64,000 nucleotides of DNA from Aureispira sp964445645 (GTDB lineage: Bacteria > Bacteroidota > Bacteroidia > Chitinophagales > Saprospiraceae), in assembly GCA_964445645.1 (NCBI GenBank), contig CAYULH010000008.1, positions 6,147 to 70,146 on the forward strand, read 5' to 3'. Positions within the stretch are counted from its first letter, which is position 1, and the number at the start of each line of letters is the position of its first letter. The translations under genes were made by a program, and so were the position numbers. This document shows, one piece after another, positions 52,254 to 60,926 of the stretch. The notes beneath the pieces were generated by a model. It did not search any database, was not told where the DNA came from, and was given only the letters and a program-made list of their open reading frames with translations.

Positions 52254-53966
52254 ATGAATAGCATAAGAAACACATTAAACAAACCTTATCGAGATTTGAT
52301 GGGCAATGGCAAAACTTACACCATCCCTAAGTTTCAAAGAGATTATAGCTGGGAAGAGGAGCAATGGGATGATTTATGGTTAGATATTTTGTCGTTGAGT
52401 GAAGGCGAAGACGAGCATTATATGGGCTATTTGGTCTTGCAAACTTCTGACAATCAAAAATTCAAGGTAATAGACGGCCAGCAGAGAATTACCACTTTAA
52501 GTATTTTAATATTGGCAACGATTAAGTGTTTGGAAGAATTAGTAGAGCAGGCAGTAGATATGGAGAATAATAAGATTCGCTCGGATGCTTTAAGAGCTAC
52601 TTATATAGGTGTGTTTAATACGGTAACACTTATTTCTAAGAACAAACTAAAATTGAATAGGAATGGGGATTATTATTACAGCAATTATTTAGTACCCTTA
52701 CAAAAGTTGCCTGTTCACAAACGCAATGAATCAGAAAAGAGAATGCGAGACTGTTTTGTGTGGTATCATAAAACTATCAAAAAAAAGTATACAACAGGCG
52801 AAGAACTGGCCGCCTTTATTGAGAGCTTTGTAAACAAACTTTACTTTACGGTAATAGAAGTAAACGATACGGTTAATGCTTACAAGGTATTTGAAACACT
52901 CAATGCTAGAGGCGTGCAGCTCTCTTCGGCCGATTTGCTCAAAAATTATCTTTTTTCTATTGTAGACAGTGAGCCTATCGAAGATGCCAGAGATAATATT
53001 GACGCACTAGAGCGTTACTGGAGCGAAACCATTACCAAACTAGCCAACAGACGCATTGATGACTATTTGAGATACTTTTGGAACAGCAGAAACAAAACAG
53101 TGCGTAAAAACCAACTATTCAAAAAGATAAAATCCAGCATAAAAACCTCCCAACAAGTGTTTCAATTGCTTCGGGATTTGAGAGACAATGCAGACCTGTA
53201 TATTGCCATCCAAGAACCGCAACGAGAAATTGACTTTTGGCAATCTGACAATGCCACAGCATACGCCCAAGCGGTGCAGCCTCTGGCAGAATTAAAATTG
53301 TTTAGAGTCAAACAAACCTACTCCTTGTTGTTGACCGCTTATAATAATCTGACAGACAAACTGTTTGTCAAATTGCTGCAATGCTGCTCTATTATTGCTT
53401 TTCGTTATAATGTGATTAGTAAACAAAACCCCAATGACCAAGAAAGAATTTACAACGAATTGGCATTGTACATCAAAGAACACCAACAAATTTCCTACTC
53501 CAAATTGGCAGAACTCTATATTAGTAAAGAGGATTTTGTCGCTCGAATGAATGGCATAGAATTTAAGCGAAGCCAGCACAAAATTGTGCGTTATCTATTG
53601 GCCAAGCTTGAAGAACAAGCACACAAGCATGAAATTGATTATTCGAGTACCAGCTATACCCTAGAACACATTTTGCCAGAGAAAACCAGCGAAGCAGCTT
53701 GGTCGGGTTTTGAAGATGACGACAAGGATAGATTTATATACAAACTAGGCAATCTTACCTTATTAGAAAAAAAGAAAAATGAAAAAATAGGAAACGGGGA
53801 TTATGAGGCAAAGAAGGAAATTTATGAAACTTCTGCTTGCCAGCTCACCCAAAATATTCCTACTCATTATGAGCAGTGGGGCCCAGCCGAGCTCAACAGC
53901 CGCCAGCAAAAACTAGCCAAACTAGCCGCACAAGCTTGGCGTTCGCAAGAAATAGAAGCCGTATAA
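52254..53966 (+). CDS. DUF262/DUF1524 protein (GmrSD-like type IV restriction)
   Basis: A 570-residue protein. The N-terminal DUF262 domain has YTIPKFQRDYSWEEEQWDDLW and VIDGQQRITTL; the DGQQR motif at 74-78 marks the ParB-like NTPase. The helical middle (about 200-450) leads to a DUF1524 HNH domain: LEHILPE near residue 470 and LGNLTLLEKKKNEKIGN. In GmrSD the two domains cut DNA carrying glucosylated hydroxymethylcytosine in an NTP-dependent way; target modification here is unknown. It starts 13 bp after the endonuclease gene, so a three-gene operon is likely: modification, restriction of unmodified DNA, and restriction of modified phage DNA. Confidence 0.9.
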   Translation: MNSIRNTLNKPYRDLMGNGKTYTIPKFQRDYSWEEEQWDDLWLDILSLSEGEDEHYMGYLVLQTSDNQKFKVIDGQQRITTLSILILATIKCLEELVEQAVDMENNKIRSDALRATYIGVFNTVTLISKNKLKLNRNGDYYYSNYLVPLQKLPVHKRNESEKRMRDCFVWYHKTIKKKYTTGEELAAFIESFVNKLYFTVIEVNDTVNAYKVFETLNARGVQLSSADLLKNYLFSIVDSEPIEDARDNIDALERYWSETITKLANRRIDDYLRYFWNSRNKTVRKNQLFKKIKSSIKTSQQVFQLLRDLRDNADLYIAIQEPQREIDFWQSDNATAYAQAVQPLAELKLFRVKQTYSLLLTAYNNLTDKLFVKLLQCCSIIAFRYNVISKQNPNDQERIYNELALYIKEHQQISYSKLAELYISKEDFVARMNGIEFKRSQHKIVRYLLAKLEEQAHKHEIDYSSTSYTLEHILPEKTSEAAWSGFEDDDKDRFIYKLGNLTLLEKKKNEKIGNGDYEAKKEIYETSACQLTQNIPTHYEQWGPAELNSRQQKLAKLAAQAWRSQEIEAV

Positions 53967-54096
53967 AATAAAAAGTTAAAATGTAGCCCTTTGGCAACAA
54001 ACTTGCTGTTTGTTACAATATTTCGTAGCTTTAAGTAGGAGGGCAACTCCCAAAGCTACTTTGAATAAAAATTACAAACAAAAAATAAGAACAACT

Positions 54097-54705
54097 ATGA
54101 GACAGTTATTTTTTCTATTTACCTTTTTGGCAATGGGAACTTCTTTGTGGGCACAAGATTCTGAAAAGACCTTGGTGAAAACATTGAACCCCGATCAAGC
54201 TTCAAACATACACATCAATGTCCGAAACCAAGGCATGGAATCCGAGCAATGGGATGAAGGAACCGTTCGTGTACAATTAGAGGTAGAGGCCAATGTTCCT
54301 GAAGCTATTTTGGCACAATTGGTCAAGGCAGGACGCTATTCATTGGATGGCAATAAGGATGCTGAAACCTACATCGTATCTGCGCCCAACCTAGAAAAAA
54401 CCATCACTATTGGTGGCAAAGACCTAGAAGAAAAAATTACCGTAAAGGTTCAAACCCCCGGTTACTTTGCCTTGAACGACCAAGGAATGTTATCCAAAGA
54501 GATTGACGAAACAGTTATTGCTGCTCGCTCCAACAATGCAGAAGAAGCTGCCAAAATGTTGAAAAAAATGAAACAAATCAAAGAAGATGTAGACATTGAG
54601 GTAATGGTAAAATCTACTTCCAGATACAACAAACCAATTGATTTGTCTAAATTCAAAATCAAAGTAGATGGCGAAGAAATGACCGTAGATCAATTGAAGT
54701 TCTAA
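54097..54705 (+). CDS. Secreted protein of unknown function, paralogue B
   Basis: A 202-residue protein, taking the ATG at 54097 (MRQLFFLFTFLAMGTSLWAQD), which gives a clean signal peptide; an in-frame ATG at 54010 lies too far upstream. It is related to the protein at 48636-49364: SEKTLVKTLNPDQAS, MESEQWDEGTVRVQLEV, ILAQLVKAGRYSLDG, NLEKTITIGGKDLEE and MLKKMKQIKEDVDIEV. The shared first region contains LVKTxxP and is probably a beta solenoid. The C-terminal tail is shorter. The two genes were probably neighbours before the restriction island was inserted. Confidence 0.75.
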   Translation: MRQLFFLFTFLAMGTSLWAQDSEKTLVKTLNPDQASNIHINVRNQGMESEQWDEGTVRVQLEVEANVPEAILAQLVKAGRYSLDGNKDAETYIVSAPNLEKTITIGGKDLEEKITVKVQTPGYFALNDQGMLSKEIDETVIAARSNNAEEAAKMLKKMKQIKEDVDIEVMVKSTSRYNKPIDLSKFKIKVDGEEMTVDQLKF

Positions 54706-54746
54706 TATAGCATAAGAATTATAATAAAGCAAAACTGCTTCAAATG

Positions 54747-54780
54747 CAGCGTTTAGTTTTGAGCTAAACGCTGTTTTTTT
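54747..54780 (+). terminator. Terminator after paralogue B
   Basis: CAGCGTTTAG (54747-54756) pairs perfectly with CTAAACGCTG (54764-54773) around a seven-base loop and is followed by TTTTTTT. It is the clearest terminator in the window. Confidence 0.9.
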
Positions 54781-54813
54781 GTGTTCAAACACCAAAAAAT
54801 ACACGGGACTGTG

Positions 54814-54821
54814 TATCTTTG
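54814..54821 (+). promoter_or_regulatory. -7 element (TATCTTTG) upstream of smc
   Basis: A perfect TAnnTTTG, 68 bp before the smc ATG, placed right after a strong terminator. The -33 TTG is not at the standard distance. Confidence 0.45.
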
Positions 54822-54889
54822 AGCCTTTGAAAATTCATGAAAACAAATACTACGCTTTAGGCGACCAAAGAGAACCAAGGAAGAAATAG

Positions 54890-57800
54890 ATGAGGTTAAA
54901 GAGTTTAGACATCAAGGGCTTTAAGAGTTTTGCCGACCGAACGGTTATTAATTTTAGTGAGGATGTAATTGGGGTGGTTGGCTCCAACGGCTGCGGCAAA
55001 TCCAATATTGTTGATGCTATTCGTTGGGTATTGGGCGAGCAAAAGACCAAACAACTGCGCTCCGAGAGCATGACCAGCGTTATTTTTAATGGCACCAAGG
55101 GGCGCAAAGCCTCTGGACTGGCCGAAGTTTCTTTGAGCTTTGTCAATGATAAGGGCGTGCTGCCTGTAGAATACCAAGAAGTCACCATCAAACGCCAATT
55201 GTACAAAGATGGCTCCAGTGTGTATGAATTAAATGGTGTAAAATGCCGCCTCAAGGATATTTCCAATTTGTTGGCCGATACGGGCATGGGTTCCGATTCG
55301 TATGCCATTATTGCCTTGGGCATGGTCGATGATTTGTTGCAAGACAAAGACAACTCTCGCCTCAAACTCTTTGAACAAGCGGCTGGTATTTCCAAATATA
55401 AAAATCGCAAAAAAGAAACCTTTAGCAAATTGCGGGCCACCGAGGCCGACTTGGATCGGGTAGAGGATTTGTTGTTTGAAATAGAAAAAAACTTGCGGAG
55501 CTTGGAGCGTCAGGCCAAACGTGCCAAAAAGTTCTTGACCCTCAAGGAGGATTATCGACGCTTGAGTTTGGAGTTGAGTTATTTTAGAATTGCTCATTAT
55601 AAACAAAGCTACAAGCAGCTGGATGACCAAATCAAGCAAGAGCAAGAGAAAAAAACAGCCTTGGACCAAACTGTAGAGCAACTAGAAAAACAAGTGGGGC
55701 AGGATCAGGCCAACAGCCTAGAAAAAGAACAAGCCTTGCAAAGCCAACAAAAAGCCTTGGGCAAACTGACGGGCAGAATCAAAGGCAAGGAAAATGATGC
55801 CAAAATTCTCACTCAGAAGATTCAGTTTTTGAGTCAGAACAAAGAAAAAATAGACGAACGTCTAGCAGAGAATAAGCGGCGATTTGAGGCCATAGAGCAG
55901 CAAATTGATACCCAGAGCGAACGCCTAGATACACAACATGCCTTGGGCGGTACGCTAAACAGCGAATTGCAAGAAGCCAAAAATAAGCTGGAACGCATCC
56001 GTGAACAGCACCGTTCGGTCAAGCAGGCCCTAGAGGTGTATGTAGAGGAGCAGCAACAGTTGAGCAAGGCTTCGTTTGAGCAAGAAAAGCAATTGGCCGT
56101 GTTGCAAAACCAAGAAAACGCTGCTTACAAGGCTGCCGAACGCTTGCAGCAAAGCCTAGCACAACGCCAGCAGGAAATGAAGCAGGTGTTGGAACAAGCC
56201 GAGCAGTTGGCTCAATTGCAACAAGAACAAGAGGCAACTGTACAACAGCTCAAAAAGGACGAAGCCGAACGCCAAGAACAATTGACCAAAGTAGAGCAGG
56301 AGCTAGAGCAGGCCAAGGAGGAATTGGCCCAACAAAACAGAAGCTTAGATGCCAAGCAGAATGAGTACAAATTGTTGCAGAGCTTGGTGGAAAATATGGA
56401 AGGTTTTTCGGCTTCTGTTAAGTTTCTGAGCAAGCAACAGCATTGGGCGGATAAGATTGTGTTGTTATCGGATGTGTTTTATTGTGAACCCGAGTATAGA
56501 ACAGCCGTAGAAAACTATTTGGAGCCTTATTTGAATTATTATGTGGTGGCCGATTTTGCAGAGGCTTTGCGTGCGATAGATTTGCTAGAAGAACACCAGA
56601 AAGGAAAAGCTAACTTTTTCTTATTGAGCCAGTTGCAAGATGAAAATAGCTCAACAACTACACCACCTGTAGGCAGCAAAGCCGCCTTGGAGGTCTTGCA
56701 ATACGAACCTTTGTATCAGGGCTTGGCTACGCATTTGTTGGGGCAGGTTTTTATTGGAAATGTGCCTGTAGATTTGGCTACCCTAAGTCCTGAACAGGTT
56801 TACCTCACCCAAGATGGCAAGTGGATTCAGCGTCAAAAAGTAGTGCGTGGCGGCTCAGTGGGCGCATTTGAAGGCAAAAAAATTGGCCGCAAAAAGAATG
56901 TCGCCTTGCTCAAAGAGCAATTGGAAGCTCTGCAATCCAGTACCAAAGTGGTACAGGAGCAAGTCCAACAATTGCGGTTGCAGCAACAAAATTTGCGGCA
57001 AGCCAATCAACAAAAACAACTCCGAAAAGCCGAACAACAATTACAGCAAACGGAACGTCAAGCCATTACACTGCAAGGCAAGGTAGATAATTTTGAGCAA
57101 TACCAACAAGATAACCAAGCGCAAATTGCCAATTATAAAGAACAAGCCCAACGCCACAAAAATAAGCAAATAGAGGTGCAAAAAAAGGTGGATAAGTTGC
57201 AAGAAGAACTCCTAAAATTGCGGGATAATGTTTCGGAAAAGGATGAAGTAGCGCAAGAAATGGCTGCCGCTATGGCCGAGGCTTCTACGGATTATAACAA
57301 AAAACACATTGAGCAAGTCCGCCACCAAAATGCAATGACCACCATCGAAAAGGAATTGGATTTTGCTTACCGCCAACACAAGGAAATCAAAACCGAACGG
57401 GAGCGCGATGAGGCTTTGCTCAACGAATCGGGCGATAGTTTGGGCCAGACCAAAGCCGAATTGGAGCAAGTGCAGGCCGATTTGGCAACGTGGAGGGATG
57501 AGCGTCAAGCGCAAAAACAAATCGTAAGCGAAGCAGAAAAAACGTATTTTGCTTGGAAAGGGGACAGTAGTGCCCGAGAAAAGGAGTGGCGTGAAAAACA
57601 GCGTTTGCAAACCCAAACCTTAGAGCTATTGCACCAGTTGGAACAAAAATTTAATGAGGTAAAGCTGCAGCTTACGGCCATTGCCGAGCGGCTGAATGTG
57701 GAGTTTGAGGTGCGTATGAATGATCTAATTAATGAGAAACCCAATCCCGATTATGACGAGGCGGTGTTGGCTTCTAATGTGGAGCAATTGAGAAAACGCA

Positions 57801-58420
57801 TTCAAAATTATGGCGCAACCAACCCCATGGCTATTGAAGCCTATGAGGAAATTCAAGAGCGGCACCGCCTAATTTTGGAGCAGCGGGATGATTTGGTTAA
57901 TGCCAAGGAAAATTTGATGGCGACCATCTCCGAGATTGAGGAAAAAGCCACAGAGCTATTCATGGATGCTTTTAATAAGGCTAGAGGTTATTTTATACAA
58001 GTGTTTCGCAGTTTGTTTGATGAGGACGATACCTGTGATCTAAAATTGGTAAGCCCCGAAACGCCCTTGGAATCCAAAATTGATATTATAGCCAAGCCCA
58101 AAGGCAAACGCCCCTTGTCTATCAATCAGTTATCGGGAGGCGAGAAGACCCTTACGGCTACGGCTTTGTTGTTTTCCTTGTATCTGCTCAAGCCTGCGCC
58201 TTTCTGTATTTTTGATGAGGTAGATGCGCCCTTAGATGATGCCAATATTGCTAAGTTTAACAACATCATTCAAGATTTTTCTAAGAATTCTCAGTTCATT
58301 ATTGTTACCCACAACAAAAAAACCATGCAGGCCGTGGATATTATGTACGGTGTCACCATGGTACAAGGTATTTCGAGGGTGGTGCCCGTAGATTTTCGGG
58401 CATTGGAAACGGTGGGGTAG
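54890..58420 (+). CDS. smc: Chromosome segregation protein SMC
   Basis: A 1176-residue protein. The N-terminal head has MRLKSLDIKGFKSFADRT and Walker A GSNGCGKSN (31-39); the C-terminal head has the ABC signature QLSGGEKTLTATALLF and Walker B FCIFDEVDAPLDDANI. Long coiled coils (about 170-500 and 660-1010), rich in Q, E, K and L, surround the hinge (about 505-640, GFSASVKFLSKQQHWADKIV). It folds at the hinge and dimerises to compact and segregate the chromosome, with ScpA and ScpB encoded elsewhere. The length is that of standard SMC. The coiled-coil arms are strikingly glutamine-rich. The gene ends next to a palindrome and converges with msrA. Confidence 0.97.
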   Translation: MRLKSLDIKGFKSFADRTVINFSEDVIGVVGSNGCGKSNIVDAIRWVLGEQKTKQLRSESMTSVIFNGTKGRKASGLAEVSLSFVNDKGVLPVEYQEVTIKRQLYKDGSSVYELNGVKCRLKDISNLLADTGMGSDSYAIIALGMVDDLLQDKDNSRLKLFEQAAGISKYKNRKKETFSKLRATEADLDRVEDLLFEIEKNLRSLERQAKRAKKFLTLKEDYRRLSLELSYFRIAHYKQSYKQLDDQIKQEQEKKTALDQTVEQLEKQVGQDQANSLEKEQALQSQQKALGKLTGRIKGKENDAKILTQKIQFLSQNKEKIDERLAENKRRFEAIEQQIDTQSERLDTQHALGGTLNSELQEAKNKLERIREQHRSVKQALEVYVEEQQQLSKASFEQEKQLAVLQNQENAAYKAAERLQQSLAQRQQEMKQVLEQAEQLAQLQQEQEATVQQLKKDEAERQEQLTKVEQELEQAKEELAQQNRSLDAKQNEYKLLQSLVENMEGFSASVKFLSKQQHWADKIVLLSDVFYCEPEYRTAVENYLEPYLNYYVVADFAEALRAIDLLEEHQKGKANFFLLSQLQDENSSTTTPPVGSKAALEVLQYEPLYQGLATHLLGQVFIGNVPVDLATLSPEQVYLTQDGKWIQRQKVVRGGSVGAFEGKKIGRKKNVALLKEQLEALQSSTKVVQEQVQQLRLQQQNLRQANQQKQLRKAEQQLQQTERQAITLQGKVDNFEQYQQDNQAQIANYKEQAQRHKNKQIEVQKKVDKLQEELLKLRDNVSEKDEVAQEMAAAMAEASTDYNKKHIEQVRHQNAMTTIEKELDFAYRQHKEIKTERERDEALLNESGDSLGQTKAELEQVQADLATWRDERQAQKQIVSEAEKTYFAWKGDSSAREKEWREKQRLQTQTLELLHQLEQKFNEVKLQLTAIAERLNVEFEVRMNDLINEKPNPDYDEAVLASNVEQLRKRIQNYGATNPMAIEAYEEIQERHRLILEQRDDLVNAKENLMATISEIEEKATELFMDAFNKARGYFIQVFRSLFDEDDTCDLKLVSPETPLESKIDIIAKPKGKRPLSINQLSGGEKTLTATALLFSLYLLKPAPFCIFDEVDAPLDDANIAKFNNIIQDFSKNSQFIIVTHNKKTMQAVDIMYGVTMVQGISRVVPVDFRALETVG

Positions 58421-58476
58421 GGACGATGACGTTGTTGTTGTCGTTGTTGTTTTCGTTTTCGTTTTCGTTTTCGTTG

Positions 58477-58518
58477 TCGTATCGTAGGGACAAGGCATGC
58501 CTTGTCCCTACGATACGA
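58477..58518. repeat. 42-bp perfect palindrome between smc and msrA
   Basis: Positions 58477-58497 and 58498-58518 are exact reverse complements; the core is GGCATGCC. It is preceded by CGTTTT-type repeats (about 58452-58474) and a GTTGTT-rich stretch, and followed by a 10-bp minisatellite. It could form a cruciform or a strong hairpin RNA and lies where two convergent transcripts meet. Confidence 0.9.
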
Positions 58519-58520
58519 AA

Positions 58521-58570
58521 ATACAAAACAATACAAAACAATACAAAACAATACAAAACAATACAAAACA
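58521..58570. repeat. 10-bp minisatellite (five ATACAAAACA units)
   Basis: Five exact copies of ATACAAAACA (58521-58570), then a partial unit ATACAACAAT. Units abut the palindrome with a 2-bp gap. Pure short-period repeats like this are prone to copy-number change. Confidence 0.9.
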
Positions 58571-58603
58571 ATACAACAATGATGATGACCGCCCCCCACC
58601 ATA

Positions 58604-59137
58604 TTATTGTTTCAAACGCCCAGCAAACGCCTGTCTAAATTTCTTGACCTTGGGGGCAACCACCGCATTGCAATACGGATTTTCGCCATGCAAATTAAAA
58701 TAATCGGTATGATAATCCTCGGCAGGATAAAAGGTCGCTGCTTGGGTAATTTCGGTGACAATAGGATCAGAATGATGGGCTTGTTCTGCTTGCATAGAAG
58801 CTTCAGCTGCTTCTTTTTGGTCCTTATTATAATAAAAAACAGCCGAACGATACTGTGTACCAATATCATTGCCTTGGCGATTGAGTTGGGTAGGATCATG
58901 GGCATACCAGAAGGCTTTGAGCAAATCATTATAACTAATCACCTTGGGGTCGAAATCAACCGCCAACACCTCGGCATGTCCTGTAGTGCCGGTGCAAACT
59001 TCCTTGTAGGTAGGATGGTCTTTGTGGCCGCCCATATAGCCCGATTGCACCTTTTCTACGCCTACCAAGTCCTGAAACATTGCTTCAATACACCAAAAAC
59101 AACCTGCTGCAAAAACCGCTTTTTCTAAATTATCCAT
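58604..59137 (-). CDS. msrA: Peptide methionine sulfoxide reductase A
   Basis: A 177-residue enzyme that reduces methionine-S-sulfoxide in proteins. The active site is AAGCFWCIEAMF with nucleophile Cys13 and a second Cys16; GYMGGHKDHPTYKEVCTGTTGHAE and GNDIGTQYRSAVFYY are family motifs. It has no signal peptide, so it works in the cytosol. The length is standard for the single-domain type, with no MsrB fused. It is transcribed alone, convergent with smc. Confidence 0.95.
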   Translation of the reverse strand: MDNLEKAVFAAGCFWCIEAMFQDLVGVEKVQSGYMGGHKDHPTYKEVCTGTTGHAEVLAVDFDPKVISYNDLLKAFWYAHDPTQLNRQGNDIGTQYRSAVFYYNKDQKEAAEASMQAEQAHHSDPIVTEITQAATFYPAEDYHTDYFNLHGENPYCNAVVAPKVKKFRQAFAGRLKQ

Positions 59138-59505
59138 GTTATTTTTTTGATCGTTTTTTTGTCTGATAATACTTCTTCCTTATTTCTAATAAAAAGGAAA
59201 ATAAAAGTACCAAAACTTACCTTAAACTAGGTCTTTTGTTCTTCGATAAAACAGATAGCTGGGCATTTGGTTGCATTGCATGACCACCAAAATAGCAAGG
59301 AATTCAACAAAACGTAGCACTAAAAAATATTGTATGTAAAATAGCGTTCTAAAAGTACCAACATCTGTACGTTTCATTCACAGACGTAATTTTTTATTCT
59401 CTGCCTTAAAACTGTATCTTTGTGCAGTTGTACCCCATGGGTGAGCATTGTGCAAACCCAGAACCAATTTCAACAACATCACCATTAATCATCAAAAAAA
59501 AGAAC
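59138..59505. other. Gap upstream of ugd, with one -7 element
   Basis: TATCTTTG at 59415-59422 (TAnnTTTG) faces ugd and lies 83 bp before its ATG at 59506; no TTG fits at the -33 place. No gene is visible in 59138-59414, which must also hold the msrA promoter. Confidence 0.4.
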
Positions 59506-60840
59506 ATGAATATAGCAATTATAGGAACAGGCTATGTAGGTTTAGTAACAGGAACATGCTTTGCCGAAACAGGCAATAAAGTGGTATGTGTAGATATTGA
59601 TGCCAACAAAGTGGCGCGTATGCAGGCTGGTGAAGTGCCTATTTTTGAACCGGGTTTGACGGTGATTTTTGAGCGCAATACCAACGATGGCCGCCTGACC
59701 TTTACGACCAACTTAGAAGAAGCGGTAGCAGGTGCAGAATTGGTGTTTTTGGCCTTGCCAACGCCTCCCGGTGCCGATGGTTCAGCCGATTTGTCCTATG
59801 TGTTGGGCGTAGCAGAGCAATTGAGCCATATTATTACCAAATATACCGTAGTGGTAGACAAAAGTACCGTGCCTGTAGGAACAGCCGAAAAAGTAGCGGC
59901 TCTATTGGGCAAAAACCTAGATCAAGACTTGTTTGATGTGGTTTCCAATCCTGAATTTTTGCGTGAAGGGGTGGCTGTAGAGGATTTTATGAAGCCTGAC
60001 CGTGTGGTAATTGGCACCAGCTCGAAGCGTGCCCGTGAATTGATGGAGCGTTTGTATCGCCCCTTTGTGCGCCAAGGCAATCCCATTTTCTTTATGGATG
60101 AGCGTTCGGCCGAGGTGACAAAATATGCGGCCAATTCTTACCTAGCTACTCGTATTTCTTTTATGAATGAAATTGCCAATTTGTGCGAGTTGGTGGGGGC
60201 CAATGTAGACGAGGTGCGCCGAGGCATGGGCGCTGATGGGCGTATTGGCAAACGCTTTTTGTTTGCAGGGATTGGTTATGGCGGCAGTTGCTTCCCCAAG
60301 GATGTAAAGGCACTCGCCAAAACAGCAGGCGATTACGACTACAATTTTCAGATTCTCAAAGCGGTTATGGATGTGAATAAGAAGCAAAAATTGCGCTTGG
60401 TGGATAAGATGAATGCTTTTTATAATAATGAATTGGCAGGCAAAGTAGTGGCCGTTTGGGGCTTGGCTTTTAAGCCGAATACCGATGACATTCGGGAGGC
60501 ACCAGCCTTGGAAGCCATTGACCAATTGTTGGCGGCTGGGGCAACCGTACAAGCCTATGACCCCGAAGCTATGGATAATGTAAAAGCGGTGTATGGTGAT
60601 AAGGTTAAGTTTGTAACTTCTAAATATGATGCCACCAAAAACGCCAATTGCTTGGCCATCATGACCGAGTGGAATGAGTTTAGAACGCCTGATTTTGGCG
60701 AATTAAAACAGCAATTGAGCGATAAAATCATCTTTGATGGACGCAATTTGTACGATTTGGAGGTGGTAGAGGAAGCAGGCTTGACGTATAGAAGCATTGG
60801 CCGTTCGGATGTGAATGTAGCTGTGGAGGAAGAGGTGTAG
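59506..60840 (+). CDS. ugd: UDP-glucose 6-dehydrogenase
   Basis: A 444-residue enzyme. It starts at ATG 59506 (MNIAIIGTGYVGLVTG), the NAD-binding G-x-G-x-x-G; the in-frame ATG at 59422 would add a non-conserved extension. It makes UDP-glucuronate from UDP-glucose. STVPVGTAEKV, NPEFLREGVAVEDFMKPDRVV and GYGGSCFPKDVKAL with the catalytic Cys are visible, as is the C-terminal AFKPNTDDIREAPALEAI. It is the first gene of an exopolysaccharide locus, and its product is the substrate of the next enzyme. Confidence 0.96.
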   Translation: MNIAIIGTGYVGLVTGTCFAETGNKVVCVDIDANKVARMQAGEVPIFEPGLTVIFERNTNDGRLTFTTNLEEAVAGAELVFLALPTPPGADGSADLSYVLGVAEQLSHIITKYTVVVDKSTVPVGTAEKVAALLGKNLDQDLFDVVSNPEFLREGVAVEDFMKPDRVVIGTSSKRARELMERLYRPFVRQGNPIFFMDERSAEVTKYAANSYLATRISFMNEIANLCELVGANVDEVRRGMGADGRIGKRFLFAGIGYGGSCFPKDVKALAKTAGDYDYNFQILKAVMDVNKKQKLRLVDKMNAFYNNELAGKVVAVWGLAFKPNTDDIREAPALEAIDQLLAAGATVQAYDPEAMDNVKAVYGDKVKFVTSKYDATKNANCLAIMTEWNEFRTPDFGELKQQLSDKIIFDGRNLYDLEVVEEAGLTYRSIGRSDVNVAVEEEV

Positions 60841-60926
60841 GGGCTGCTTGAGTGCATAACTATTTTGTAAATGGTTATCCGCGCCGAATCAATACATTAC
60901 CAACAAATAATAAGCAAAAGCAACTA

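Noticed and set aside
58291..58602. Frames through the palindrome and minisatellite region (runs of FVLYCFV or NENEN type)
   Set aside because: They are translations of simple repeats in non-coding DNA and show no protein-like composition.
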